This document shows, one piece after another, positions 23,642-33,657 of a stretch of 41,087 nucleotides of DNA. Source of the stretch: Bacillota bacterium (lineage in GTDB: Bacteria; Bacillota; Clostridia; Christensenellales; CAG-138); NCBI GenBank assembly GCA_016286445.1, contig JAEESS010000016.1, positions 1-41,087 on the forward strand, given 5' to 3'. Within the stretch, counting starts at the first letter, position 1. Each line of letters starts with the position of its first letter. The position numbers and the translations under genes are program-made. The notes under the pieces are model-generated. The model searched no databases and was not told where the DNA came from. It was given only the letters and a program-made list of their open reading frames with translations.

Positions 23642-24788
23642 GCGGTCTTTCCTCCGTTTGTCCGATCAATTCTTCCGCCGTTACAATCACAACGGCGATG
23701 CGTTTTCCGTTCCGGTTCTGTATGGTTCCGTAAGTGTTGATGATCGCCGCGTCCTTCGGGATCATCGCGTATGCCTGTTCCCGCGCTTCGATGAGCGCAT
23801 ATTGTTCCGCTTCCTCGTCGGTCAGGATCCGTTCCCGAAAGCCGATCTCCCGCGCGGTCCGGATCCCGATCGAAAACGGCAGAAGTCCGTTTTCGGCAGC
23901 AGCGTCAAAGCTCTCGATGCGGTAATGGTCGAACGCGCAGTCCGTGCAAAACAGTTCCGAGTTCCAGAATCGAAGGTAGCGCAGCTGCTCGGTCGATCCC
24001 GTTTCATAGCTTTCCCGAACGCGGTCGACAAGCTCGGCTTCCGTGCGGTAATCGACGGCGGCGTACACCGTTCCGTCCGCAGCCGTTTCGGTGCTTTGCT
24101 CGTGGTAGAGGACCGTACCTGAGATCAGCACATCCCCCGCCTTGACGCGATCGCCGACCTTCACACGCGCTTGTCCGCGCATCACCCGGATCGACGTAAC
24201 GATACCGTCGCGGTTCGCAACGATGTCCGAAGGCACGCGGTCCGTTTTCTTCGGCGATTCCGGAGCGGATTCTTTGACGCGGACGGTCAGCAGGATCCCT
24301 TCGCGGTCGAGTCCGATCCAGGATGCTCCGTGTACCTGCGCGGAAAGATCGTTTGCGGCGGTGATGAGGATCGGTCCCTCCGGGTAAGCGCCCGGATAGA
24401 TGCCGCGTTCCTGCAGAAGAGACAGGATCTCCTCCGGATCCGCCTGCTTTGTTTTCTCGATCCGGATGATCCATATGCGAGACGACAGAACCGTGATTGC
24501 CGCAAACAGCAGCGCCGTCCCGCCCCACAGGAACGGACGCCGCCAAAGCTTTCTGAGCCCGAACGGCAGACCGCCGCGATCGACGATCCTGATCTTCAGC
24601 GGCAGTCCGTGTCTCAGCTTTCTGAGCGAACGGAACCGTTTTGCGGGGATCGTGCACCGGATCGCCGCGTCCCCCGTCTGCCTGACGTCCGAAATGCGGA
24701 TGCCCGCGTCCGAAAGACGTTTCAAAAATCGCGCGATGCATAATCCTTCAATTTGAATTATAACATACCCGTTCCAAAATTGCCACAT
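23631..24788 (-). CDS. yqfD: YqfD, sporulation protein
   Basis: This 385-residue protein has a short N-terminal domain, one membrane helix near residues 85-105 (LWGGTALLFAAITVLSSRIW), and a large presumably extracytoplasmic C-terminal domain, the layout of YqfD. In Bacillus the yqfCD pair is expressed in the mother cell under SigE and is needed for efficient sporulation. The ATG at 24788 shares one base with the yqfC stop (TGATG), so translation is coupled. An 18-residue upstream extension lies inside yqfC and is rejected. Confidence 0.88.
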   Translation of the reverse strand: MWQFWNGYVIIQIEGLCIARFLKRLSDAGIRISDVRQTGDAAIRCTIPAKRFRSLRKLRHGLPLKIRIVDRGGLPFGLRKLWRRPFLWGGTALLFAAITVLSSRIWIIRIEKTKQADPEEILSLLQERGIYPGAYPEGPILITAANDLSAQVHGASWIGLDREGILLTVRVKESAPESPKKTDRVPSDIVANRDGIVTSIRVMRGQARVKVGDRVKAGDVLISGTVLYHEQSTETAADGTVYAAVDYRTEAELVDRVRESYETGSTEQLRYLRFWNSELFCTDCAFDHYRIESFDAAAENGLLPFSIGIRTAREIGFRERILTDEEAEQYALIEAREQAYAMIPKDAAIINTYGTIQNRNGKRIAVVIVTAEELIGQTEERPHDG

Positions 24789-25069
24789 CAACTTTTCGCC
24801 TCGATCGACAGCGTACGGATCTGTCCGTTGATCTTCACGCACGAACCCGTCAGCGCTTCAAGCTCCATCGAATCGCCGAGAATGCACAGCACGCCCTGCT
24901 CCGTGTCGATGCGGATCCTTGTACTTTCAAAGCAAAGGATCCCCAGATGCTGCTCCACAAGGCATTCGTCGCTTCCGTACCATCGCACAAAGAAGCGGTG
25001 CGCGTCGAGCTCCTGCGGAAGCTCCGCGGCTTTCAGGATATGCCGTAAAACCTGTCGCTTTCTTTTCAT
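24788..25069 (-). CDS. yqfC: YqfC, sporulation protein
   Basis: This 93-residue protein matches the YabP/YqfC family by length, pattern (LGILCFESTRIRIDTEQGVLCILGDSMELEAL) and position before yqfD. YqfC is thought to pair with YqfD in the mother cell. The ATG at 25069 starts the conserved part. No good Shine-Dalgarno is visible, and the open frame further upstream crosses a terminator hairpin, so it is excluded. It is first in the operon yqfC-yqfD-phoH-ybeY-cdd-era-yqzL-recO. I could not find a convincing SigE promoter in the short leader. Confidence 0.8.
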   Translation of the reverse strand: MKRKRQVLRHILKAAELPQELDAHRFFVRWYGSDECLVEQHLGILCFESTRIRIDTEQGVLCILGDSMELEALTGSCVKINGQIRTLSIEAKS

Positions 25070-25104
25070 ATGAAAGCATATGAATTCTTTGTTCTTTGCA
25101 TGCC

Positions 25105-25129
25105 AAAAGCCGCCCTGTTTCGGCGGCTT
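25105..25129 (-). terminator. Intrinsic terminator of the dockerin/CpdB-like gene
   Basis: AAGCCGCC (25107-25114) pairs with GGCGGCTT (25122-25129), with a 7-base loop; on the minus strand it ends in TTTT. It lies 54 bases after the stop at 25184 and just before yqfC. Confidence 0.7.
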
Positions 25130-25183
25130 ATGCAGATTCGTTACGGAATGAACGCAGAACGGCACAGCGTATGTGAAGCGGGA

Positions 25184-27067
25184 TCAGATCAGGATCCAGA
25201 TGAACAGGTGCTCAAGACGGTATTCCTTGACGTCTTCGAGATAGGCAACGAGCGCGTCGACGATCGGATCCTCCTCGGTCGTTTCGGTCAGATACGGTTT
25301 CGGAAGCTCGAAGCCTTCGATCAGGCGGTCCGCGTACGGCATCCATTCCTCGTCGAGGTACTGCCGGATGTTCAGCTCATCGCCTTGACGCTCCGCAAGG
25401 ATCAGCGTGAAGATTTCGTCGTCTTCAACCGACCGTCCCGAGCTGTGCTCCAAAAAGCCGAGCGGCATATCCGGATTCATGGAATTGAGAAGATAGGACA
25501 GTCCGTACAGGGAATAGACCGTTTTCTGTTCCATGAGCTTTCCGGCATAGGCTCTGAGCCAGGCGCGAAGCTCCGCGCCGCGGATCAGAAGCACCGAATA
25601 CTGCGGCAGTTCCGGTTTGAGCGTATACAGATCCCGGTAGGTCAGCGTGCCTTCTTTGATGCCGCCGATCGGAATATACGGGTAAGCGATCGAAATCAGC
25701 TCGTTCGGCAGATCGACGTCGTGATAGTCGATCCAGTCTCTGAGCGCAAACAGCTGCATTTCGTGGGTCAGCTCCATCGCGTCCGAGGAAACGAGCGCCT
25801 GCGCGTCGAACGCTTCAAACCGTTCTGCAACCGTGCAGACCGCGGCGTCCATCATTGCGGAGATCTTGCTGACATAAGGTTTCATGCTGCGCTGGATCGC
25901 CGGATCCGGTTCCGTATGCGAAGCGTCGATCTCGTTCACGGCAACGGCAGGACGTCCCTCGCTGCGCATGGAGACGGAGATCTGCGTTACGGTCTGCGTT
26001 CCGCCCGAAAGCGTCACGATCGGGATCTCGGTCCCGTTAGCGTTGCATTCGGATCGCACGCTGCCGAAGCCGACGTGCGAAACGATCACAAGATCGATGC
26101 TGTCCGTTTTTTTGATGAGATCGCGCAGGGAATAGGTGTTCGCGCCCTGCGCATCCACATCCGCGCTTCCGCAGTACAGCAGCACCGTATAATCTGAGCG
26201 ATTCTTGAGCTCCTTGCGCAGCTTCGCATAGGTGGCGATGGGATCCGCCGGTGCGATCTCATCCTCCGATGCGCAAAGATCGGGATCGGTGATGCCGATC
26301 ACCGCAACCCGCAGCGGGTCCTTCTCCTCCCCCTGCGGCACGTTCAGTATCACATACGGATCGAGATCGTCCCAAAGCGCGCCGGAAGGATCGAATATCG
26401 TCGGTTCGCTTTTCAAAAGGTTCGCGCCGAGCACCTTCATCCGACGTTCGTGCATCGCGTTGACCTCTCTGCGGACCGTTCCGGACGGATAGGACAGCGC
26501 CTCCTCGCCCAAAAGAACGGCATCATACCGAAGACGCAGGAAAAGCGACGTGATCGGTCCGTAGGCGCGGTCCGTGTTCTCCGGATAGTCGTCCGCGATC
26601 GAGCTTCCGAAGATCGAGCCGCCCGCGTCGAACAGGAGCAGGTCCGGATCTGCTTCCCGCAGCGCCTGGATGCACGACGCTGTGCGGATCGCCGTACAGG
26701 ATGCGTTTTCGTCCGAAGCGGTCGGGTCCCACGCATATCCTTGAAGATCGGATGTAACGAGCATGGAGAACGATTGCGTAACCGGAACGGAGAACTCCGC
26801 AGACATCAGCGAACTCAGGATCAACGATGCGTCGCGTTCGGTTATCGTGCCGTCCCCGTCGAAGTCCGCACGCGTCTGCGCTGCCGCATCGAGCATGCGG
26901 AACCGGTGCAGGTGCCGGGAAATGCAGCTGGCGTCCTGCGCCGTGACCGCTCCGTCCCCGTCCGCATCGCCGAAAACCGCTTCCTCCGCATACGAGCCGA
27001 CGCCTGCTGACAGCATCAGCAGAACCGCGAGCAAAAGCAGTATTCCGTTGCGGACCGTATGTTTCAT
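25184..27067 (-). CDS. Secreted dockerin plus CpdB/5'-nucleotidase-like protein with degraded metal site
   Basis: This 627-residue protein has a signal peptide (about 1-27). A dockerin-like pair of calcium loops follows (DADGDGAVTAQD at 34-45 and DFDGDGTITERD at 68-79), then a metallophosphoesterase domain (about 100-385) and a 5'-nucleotidase C-terminal domain (about 405-590, with PIGGIKEGTLTYRDLY). Metal ligands normally in DLH, GD, GNHE and GHSH are largely replaced: DLQ (107-109), DAGG (147-150), GEEA (187-190) and SHVG (330-333). Hydrolysis is therefore doubtful. GGAG lies upstream of the ATG. No cohesin or scaffoldin is present in the window. The whole-length fold match points to a 2',3'-cyclic-nucleotide phosphodiesterase ancestor. 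Confidence 0.75.
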   Translation of the reverse strand: MKHTVRNGILLLLAVLLMLSAGVGSYAEEAVFGDADGDGAVTAQDASCISRHLHRFRMLDAAAQTRADFDGDGTITERDASLILSSLMSAEFSVPVTQSFSMLVTSDLQGYAWDPTASDENASCTAIRTASCIQALREADPDLLLFDAGGSIFGSSIADDYPENTDRAYGPITSLFLRLRYDAVLLGEEALSYPSGTVRREVNAMHERRMKVLGANLLKSEPTIFDPSGALWDDLDPYVILNVPQGEEKDPLRVAVIGITDPDLCASEDEIAPADPIATYAKLRKELKNRSDYTVLLYCGSADVDAQGANTYSLRDLIKKTDSIDLVIVSHVGFGSVRSECNANGTEIPIVTLSGGTQTVTQISVSMRSEGRPAVAVNEIDASHTEPDPAIQRSMKPYVSKISAMMDAAVCTVAERFEAFDAQALVSSDAMELTHEMQLFALRDWIDYHDVDLPNELISIAYPYIPIGGIKEGTLTYRDLYTLKPELPQYSVLLIRGAELRAWLRAYAGKLMEQKTVYSLYGLSYLLNSMNPDMPLGFLEHSSGRSVEDDEIFTLILAERQGDELNIRQYLDEEWMPYADRLIEGFELPKPYLTETTEEDPIVDALVAYLEDVKEYRLEHLFIWILI

Positions 27068-27102
27068 GCGTCCGGCTCCATGCCTATAAATTTACAAAAT
27101 AC

Positions 27103-27131
27103 AGTATATCCCAAGCGACTTCAAAATGCAA
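27103..27131 (-). promoter_or_regulatory. SigA-type promoter of the dockerin/CpdB-like gene
   Basis: Minus-strand TTGCAT (27126-27131), 17 bases, TATACT (27103-27108), about 35 bases before the ATG. The -35 follows the groEL terminator U tract within a few bases. Confidence 0.65.
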
Positions 27132-27135
27132 GCAA

Positions 27136-27164
27136 ATCAAAAAGGGCGTCGGAAAACGCCCTTT
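27136..27164 (-). terminator. Intrinsic terminator of groES-groEL
   Basis: Perfect 9-bp stem AAAGGGCGT (27141-27149) and ACGCCCTTT (27156-27164), 6-base loop, followed on the minus strand by a T run. A second perfect 7-bp hairpin (CGTCGAA 27180-27186, TTCGACG 27192-27198) lies between it and the groEL stop and may protect the 3' end. Confidence 0.85.
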
Positions 27165-27213
27165 GTTTCACTGCGGGTTCGTCGAATCCTGTTCGACGGA
27201 CCGGATCGTCGGA

Positions 27214-28860
<1,647 letters not shown>

Positions 28861-29130
28861 TTATTCCACGATCGCAAGAAGATCGCTCTGCTTGATGACG
28901 ATGACTTCCTGCCCGTCAAGCTTGACTTCCGTGCCGGCATATTTCTGATAAACGACCTTGTCGCCGACCTTCACAACCATTTCCACGTCCTTTGCGCCGG
29001 GACCGACCGCAAGCACTTCCGCCATCTGCGGCTTTTCCTTTGCAGCGCTCGTCAGAAGAATGCCGCCCTTGGTGACCTCTTCCGTTTCGATGTTCCGGAT
29101 CACAACACGATCGAACAACGGTTTCAACAT
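28861..29130 (-). CDS. groES: GroES (Cpn10) co-chaperonin
   Basis: This 89-residue lid of the GroEL chamber has LFDRVVIR at the start and the mobile-loop region [17 protein letters not shown]. The ATG at 29130 is chosen because AGGAGG lies eight bases upstream and the conserved sequence begins there; the longer open frame would start inside the CIRCE region. Confidence 0.97.
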   Translation of the reverse strand: MLKPLFDRVVIRNIETEEVTKGGILLTSAAKEKPQMAEVLAVGPGAKDVEMVVKVGDKVVYQKYAGTEVKLDGQEVIVIKQSDLLAIVE

Positions 29131-29152
29131 AATTCTTACCTCCTGCGTATAT

Positions 29153-29179
29153 TTAGCACTCATTCCTTCCGAGTGCTAA
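29153..29179. promoter_or_regulatory. CIRCE operator (HrcA binding site)
   Basis: Perfect inverted repeat TTAGCACTC, nine bases, GAGTGCTAA, identical to the CIRCE consensus. It lies between the groESL promoter and groES, in the transcript leader, where HrcA represses at normal temperature. hrcA is not in this window. Confidence 0.98.
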
Positions 29180-29191
29180 CCATCGTCCCCT

Positions 29192-29220
29192 ATTATAGTG
29201 AGCGCATCTTCGGTTGTCAA
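29192..29220 (-). promoter_or_regulatory. Consensus SigA promoter of groES-groEL
   Basis: Minus-strand TTGACA (29215-29220), 17 bases, TATAAT (29192-29197): a perfect consensus promoter, as expected for a strong heat-shock operon held in check by CIRCE. Confidence 0.92.
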
Positions 29221-29292
29221 TCGGGGAAATGCAACGAAGTTGTGAACTCTTGCCGATGCGTCAGATAATACCTTGTTTTGCATAAATATCTC

Positions 29293-29321
29293 TTGCGCAG
29301 AGGGTTCCGAATGAGTATACT
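29293..29321 (+). promoter_or_regulatory. SigA-type promoter of copA with palindromic -10 region
   Basis: TTGCGC (29293-29298), 17 bases, TATACT (29316-29321), and the copA ATG six bases later. The -10 lies inside the perfect 10-base palindrome GAGTATACTC (29313-29322), which could be an operator. Confidence 0.6.
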
Positions 29322-29327
29322 CGTATT

Positions 29328-31520
29328 ATGATCAAAACATTCAAAATCGGCGGTATGCACTGCGCCGCCTGTGCCGCTTCCGTGGAACGCGTCACAAAAA
29401 AGCTGTCCTGTATCGACAGTGCTCAAGTAAACCTGCTCACCGAAAAGCTGACGGTCCGCGGCGACGAGATCGATGACGCTGCCGTGATCGCCGCCGTGGA
29501 ACGCATCGGCTTTACCGCCGCGCCGTATGAAGCGGAGATGCGGAAAACCGCCGCTGTGCAGAAGAAGAACGAGCAGAAGCAGCAGCTGACCCGCTTGATC
29601 CTGTCCGCCGTTTTTGCGATCCCGCTGATCGTGCTTGCGATGGGACCGATGGTGTTTCACTTGCCGCTTCCCGCCTGGCTTCCGATGCATTCGCTTGCGT
29701 ATGCGCTCGTGCAGCTTGCCTTGACGATACCGATCCTCATCATCGGACGTGGATTCTTTGTGCGCGGGATGAAAGCGCTGTTTTCCGGCGGCGCAAGCAT
29801 GGATACGCTGATCGCCGTCGGCGTCGGCACTGCGTTCCTTTATTCTTTATATATGACGATCCGCATGATCTTCGTACACACGGAGGGCATGCTCTATTAT
29901 GAATCCGCAGGCATGATCCTGACGCTTGTCACGCTCGGAAAGTATTTTGAAAGCCTCTGCATGGCGCGCACCACCCGGGCGATCGAGGAGCTTGAAGCGC
30001 TGAAGCCGGAGACGGCGACGGTCGTGATGAAGGACGGTTCAACGAAGATCATCCCGACGGCGGAGCTTCTTTTGAAGGATCGTGTGCTGGTCCGTCCCGG
30101 CGAACGCCTGCCTGCGGACGGGATGCTTATCGACGCGCACGCTTCGGTCAACGAATCCATGCTGACCGGCGAAAGCCTTCCGGTCGAAAAGCAGACCGGC
30201 GACGCCGTCGCCTGCGGCAGCATTGCGGAAGGCGCAGCGTTCGTATTTGAAGTCACGCATACGGGCGAGGATACCGGTCTCGGGCAGATGATCCGCATGG
30301 TCGAAGAAGCGCAGAACGAAAAGGCGCCGATCGCGCGGCTTGCGGACAAGATCAGCCGCTGGTTTGTGCCGGTGATCATCGGCATTGCGCTTGTCGGCGC
30401 AATCGTTTGGCTGATCCTCTCGCACAGCGTTGAAACGGCGATCCGCGTCGCCGTCTCCGTGCTCGTCATCGCCTGCCCCTGCGCAATGGGGCTTGCCACG
30501 CCCACGGCGATCATGGTCGGCACCGGTCAGGCGGCAAAGTACGGGATTCTGTTCAAAAGCGGCGCGGCGCTCGAAACGCTCAACGGCGTTACGGCGCTTG
30601 CCTTCGACAAAACCGGTACGGTCACCGAAGGCAAGCCGATCGTAACCGAGATCCATCCGATCGGCTTGGACGAGGACGCCTTCCTGACGCTCTTTGCGTC
30701 CGCGGAAAGCCTCAGCGAACACGTCCTTGCAAAAGCGGTGCAGAACGCCGCGAAGGAACGCGGGCTGAAGCTTCTCCCCGCTTCCGACTATACGGCGATC
30801 TCCGGTCTCGGCGCGCGCGCTTCGGTAGACGGAAGAGCGCTTTCCTTCGGCAATCAGGCGTTCGTCGAAACCTGCGGCGCCGTCGTTTCCGATCCGCCCG
30901 AAACCGACGCGTCCATCCTCTACCTTGCCGAAAACGGCAGGCTCCTCGGGTATGTTCTCGTTTCCGATACGCTCAGATCCGACAGCATCGAGCTGTTTTC
31001 CAAGCTCCGTCAGATGCACAAAAAGACGGTCCTCCTGTCCGGCGACCGAAAAGCGACGGCGGAACGCATCGGAACAATGCTCGGCGCGGACGAGATCCTG
31101 TCCGAGATGTTGCCCGACGATAAGCTGAATACGATCGACCGGCTTCGCGCATCCGGCGAAACGGTCGCGATGATCGGCGACGGCGTCAACGACGCGCCTG
31201 CGCTCGCAAAAGCGGACCTCGGTTTTGCGGTATCCGACGGAACGGACGTTGCGGTCGAATCCGCCGACGTCATTCTGACCGGCGGCAAGGTCTCAAAGAT
31301 TATCGACGCGTTCCGCGTGTCAAAGGAGACGATCCGCGTGATCCGGCAGAACCTCTTTTGGGCGCTGTTCTACAATCTGATCTGCGTTCCGTTTGCCCTG
31401 TCCTCGCTGATCGAGCCGTGGATGGGCGCGCTTGCGATGAGCTTTTCCTCGGTCACCGTCGTGAGCAATGCATTGAGACTGCGATATGTTTTGAAAAAAG
31501 GTGAAAATTTGAAAAAATAA
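29328..31520 (+). CDS. copA: CopA, copper-exporting P1B-type ATPase
   Basis: This 730-residue membrane pump has one N-terminal heavy-metal domain (GMHCAAC, Cys12 and Cys15) and about eight membrane helices. It carries TGES (280-283) in the actuator domain, the metal site CPC (383-385) in helix 6, the phosphorylated Asp427 in [13 protein letters not shown] in the nucleotide domain and GDGVND (617-622). CPC with these flanks indicates Cu(I) export. No copZ or csoR gene is adjacent. The ATG is only six bases after the -10 box and has no Shine-Dalgarno, so the mRNA may be leaderless. It is divergent from groES. Confidence 0.93.
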   Translation: MIKTFKIGGMHCAACAASVERVTKKLSCIDSAQVNLLTEKLTVRGDEIDDAAVIAAVERIGFTAAPYEAEMRKTAAVQKKNEQKQQLTRLILSAVFAIPLIVLAMGPMVFHLPLPAWLPMHSLAYALVQLALTIPILIIGRGFFVRGMKALFSGGASMDTLIAVGVGTAFLYSLYMTIRMIFVHTEGMLYYESAGMILTLVTLGKYFESLCMARTTRAIEELEALKPETATVVMKDGSTKIIPTAELLLKDRVLVRPGERLPADGMLIDAHASVNESMLTGESLPVEKQTGDAVACGSIAEGAAFVFEVTHTGEDTGLGQMIRMVEEAQNEKAPIARLADKISRWFVPVIIGIALVGAIVWLILSHSVETAIRVAVSVLVIACPCAMGLATPTAIMVGTGQAAKYGILFKSGAALETLNGVTALAFDKTGTVTEGKPIVTEIHPIGLDEDAFLTLFASAESLSEHVLAKAVQNAAKERGLKLLPASDYTAISGLGARASVDGRALSFGNQAFVETCGAVVSDPPETDASILYLAENGRLLGYVLVSDTLRSDSIELFSKLRQMHKKTVLLSGDRKATAERIGTMLGADEILSEMLPDDKLNTIDRLRASGETVAMIGDGVNDAPALAKADLGFAVSDGTDVAVESADVILTGGKVSKIIDAFRVSKETIRVIRQNLFWALFYNLICVPFALSSLIEPWMGALAMSFSSVTVVSNALRLRYVLKKGENLKK

Positions 31521-31523
31521 TCC

Positions 31524-31552
31524 TTGCATTGTGGGATTATATGTGTTAAAAT
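31524..31552 (+). promoter_or_regulatory. SigA-type promoter of rpsT
   Basis: TTGCAT (31524-31529), 17 bases, TAAAAT (31547-31552). The -35 begins three bases after the copA stop codon. It gives a leader of about 50 bases before the rpsT start. Confidence 0.65.
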
Positions 31553-31608
31553 GTACTCCGTTCGTATTGGGAAACCGGTCGGGCAAATCTTACAGGGGGT
31601 GAAATGCT

Positions 31609-31875
31609 TTGGCAAACATCAAGTCCGCTATGAAGCGTGCGAAGACTTCCGTTGGTGAAAACCTCAGAAATCGCATGGACAAGTCTGCTCTGAAGACTGC
31701 CGTCCGTCGTTTTGATGAAGCGCTGAAGTCCGGTGATCGCGAAGCTATGGAAACCGCTTACCTCGCGGCTGTCAAGACTGTTGACCAGTCCGCCGCAAAG
31801 GGCGTTATCCACCAGAACGCAGCCGATCGCAAAAAGGCACAGTTGGCAAAGAAGCGCGCAGCCGCAAACAACTGA
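31609..31875 (+). CDS. rpsT: 30S ribosomal protein S20, TTG start
   Basis: This 88-residue basic, helical protein is typical of S20 (ANIKSAMKRAKT at the start, QNAADRKKAQLAKKRA at the end). It starts at TTG (31609), with AGGGGGTG about eight bases upstream. A nearer ATG at 31604 opens a nine-codon frame ending at 31633, out of frame with S20 and too close to the Shine-Dalgarno. E. coli rpsT also starts with UUG and is autoregulated at translation, so weak initiation may be functional. Own promoter and terminator. Confidence 0.95.
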   Translation: MANIKSAMKRAKTSVGENLRNRMDKSALKTAVRRFDEALKSGDREAMETAYLAAVKTVDQSAAKGVIHQNAADRKKAQLAKKRAAANN

Positions 31876-31896
31876 ACCCCGGTATTCGCATGACAC

Positions 31897-31923
31897 AGCG
31901 TCCGAACTCGGACGCTTTTTTTC
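31897..31923 (+). terminator. Intrinsic terminator of rpsT
   Basis: Perfect 8-bp stem AGCGTCCG (31897-31904) and CGGACGCT (31909-31916), 4-base loop, followed by seven pyrimidines, almost all T. The next promoter's -35 begins at 31924. Confidence 0.92.
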
Positions 31924-31952
31924 TTGCAATCTATGTAAACTGCGTATAAAAT
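31924..31952 (+). promoter_or_regulatory. SigA-type promoter of the rqcH operon
   Basis: TTGCAA (31924-31929), 17 bases, TAAAAT (31947-31952), 19 bases before the ATG at 31972. The -35 directly abuts the rpsT terminator. Confidence 0.65.
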
Positions 31953-31971
31953 ACTGTTGATAGGAGCAGCT

Positions 31972-33657
31972 ATGGCAACGGACGGATTTACCCTGTACGC
32001 CTGCGTACACGAGCTTCGGACGCTTGTCGGCGGAAAGATCGACAAGGTCCAGCAGCCCGACAAGGACATCATCATCCTGCACATCCGCGCGCCGGAAACG
32101 GGGCGTGTAAAACTCATGCTCTGCATTCATGCCGAAAACGGACGCATCCAAACGGTCCAGCGGAACTATGAGAATCCCGAAACCGCGCCCGCCTTCTGCA
32201 TGCTGCTCCGGAAATACCTGGTCGGATGCCGCATCGTTTCGATCGAACAAAAGGGGCTTAACCGCATCGCGGTGTTCTCGCTGTCCGGCAGAAACGAATT
32301 GTTCGACGCGGTCGAGCTGCGCCTCGTCGTCGAGCTCATGGGACGTCACGGCAATCTGTTCCTGCTGAACGGCGACGGAACGATCATCGACTGCATGCGG
32401 CACTTCGGCATTGCGGAAAACGCCGCGCGCATCTGTCTGCCGAACATCGCGTACTGCGAGCCGCCGGAAACGGAAAAGCTCGATCCCTTTGCCGTATCGC
32501 TGCAAAAGATCGAAGCGGCGTGCTGCGGACGAATGCCCGGCAAATGGCTCATCGACACGTTTTCGGGCGTGTCTCGTCTCTGCGCGGAGCAGATCGTGAA
32601 AGACGGTACGCCGGAGGATTATATCGCTTCGGAGATCTATGAAGTGTTTACATCGCTGAAGGAGCATCGTTTTGCGCCGTCCGTCATTCCGGGCGTCGGC
32701 GTTCTGCCGTTTCGTCCGAAAAACACCGATTCGATCCCCTGCTCCTCCGTCAACGAAGCGCAGGACCTCTTCTACCGCACTCGTGACGAACAGGCGATCC
32801 TGACGAAAACAAAGACGTCGCTGCGCGCCGTGCTCGAGCACGCGAAGAAGCGTACCGAGAAGAAGCTCTCCGAATGCATGAAAACGATCGGCGACGAGGA
32901 ACAGATCGAACGCGACCGGCTTTCGGGCGAGCTGCTGCTCGGCATGCGCGGCGTACCTGCGGGACGCACTTCGGTCATCGCCGCAAACTATTATACCGAT
33001 CCGCCGGAACAGATCGAGATCCGACTCGACCCGAAGTATTCGACTGCGGAAAACGCACAGCGTTATTTCAAACGCTACCGGAAGAACAAAGCCGCCCGCG
33101 CCTATGCGCTTGCGCAGGTCGGCGCGCTCACCGAGGAGCTCGACTACCTCAAGGGACAGCTTCTTAACGTCGCGGCATGCAGTACGCACGAGGAGCTTGC
33201 CGAGATCAAAGAAGAGCTGATCCGCGAGCGATATCTTCGCGAACCTGCCGAAAAACGCAGATCATCTTCTTTGGCTGCGAGCCGTCCGCTGCACTATCGC
33301 TCGCCCGACGGAACAGACCTTTATGTCGGCAAGAACAATCTGCAGAACGAACGTCTGGTCAGGACCTCCGATCCGAACGCCGTCTGGCTGCACGCAAAGG
33401 GCGTGCCGGCTTCGCATGTGATCCTATGCACCGCAGAGCCTTCGCGCGAAACGCTGCATCTTGCCGCCGTGATCGCCGCGTACCACAGCAGCGCTTCCGC
33501 TTCCGAGAACGTCCCGGTCGATTATACACAGGTTCGTTATGTGAGAAAGCCCTCCGGAGCTCGTCCGGGGTTTGTCAATTATTTTCATCAGCATACGCTG
33601 TACGTCACGCCGTCCTTGGACGAGATCGCGCCGTACCGCGTCGTGGAGGACCAATGA
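31972..33657 (+). CDS. rqcH: RqcH/NFACT-family ribosome quality-control protein
   Basis: This 561-residue protein has an NFACT-N domain (MATDGFTLYACVHELR), helix-hairpin-helix and coiled-coil segments in the middle (about 255-330 and 350-420), and the NFACT-R domain at the end (WLHAKGVPASHVIL, VRYVRKPSGARPG). RqcH binds stalled 50S subunits and recruits alanyl-tRNA to add C-terminal alanine tails. The conserved Asp-Arg pair at 97-98 reads Asn-Arg here (codon AAC). The start at 31972 has ATAGGAGC upstream; an in-frame TTG at 31957 has no such site. The stop overlaps the next ATG (ATGA). Older annotations call this a fibronectin-binding protein. Confidence 0.92.
   Translation: MATDGFTLYACVHELRTLVGGKIDKVQQPDKDIIILHIRAPETGRVKLMLCIHAENGRIQTVQRNYENPETAPAFCMLLRKYLVGCRIVSIEQKGLNRIAVFSLSGRNELFDAVELRLVVELMGRHGNLFLLNGDGTIIDCMRHFGIAENAARICLPNIAYCEPPETEKLDPFAVSLQKIEAACCGRMPGKWLIDTFSGVSRLCAEQIVKDGTPEDYIASEIYEVFTSLKEHRFAPSVIPGVGVLPFRPKNTDSIPCSSVNEAQDLFYRTRDEQAILTKTKTSLRAVLEHAKKRTEKKLSECMKTIGDEEQIERDRLSGELLLGMRGVPAGRTSVIAANYYTDPPEQIEIRLDPKYSTAENAQRYFKRYRKNKAARAYALAQVGALTEELDYLKGQLLNVAACSTHEELAEIKEELIRERYLREPAEKRRSSSLAASRPLHYRSPDGTDLYVGKNNLQNERLVRTSDPNAVWLHAKGVPASHVILCTAEPSRETLHLAAVIAAYHSSASASENVPVDYTQVRYVRKPSGARPGFVNYFHQHTLYVTPSLDEIAPYRVVEDQ

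Noticed and set aside
25030..25104. A SigE promoter for yqfC.
   Set aside because: CATATG-like sequences are present before the start, but no -35 at suitable spacing could be found, so I did not call it.
25184..27067. A cellulosome component.
   Set aside because: The dockerin loops are clear, but no cohesin, scaffoldin or carbohydrate-active domain is in the window, so only docking in general can be proposed.
29240..29275. Alternative copA promoter TTGTGA-N18-GATAAT giving a leader of about 50 bases.
   Set aside because: The -10 is weaker than TATACT at 29316 and the resulting leader still has no Shine-Dalgarno; kept only as a second possibility.
31972..33657. Annotation as a fibronectin-binding adhesin.
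   Set aside because: The NFACT-N and NFACT-R domains and lack of any signal peptide identify a cytoplasmic RqcH-type protein; the older name is historical.
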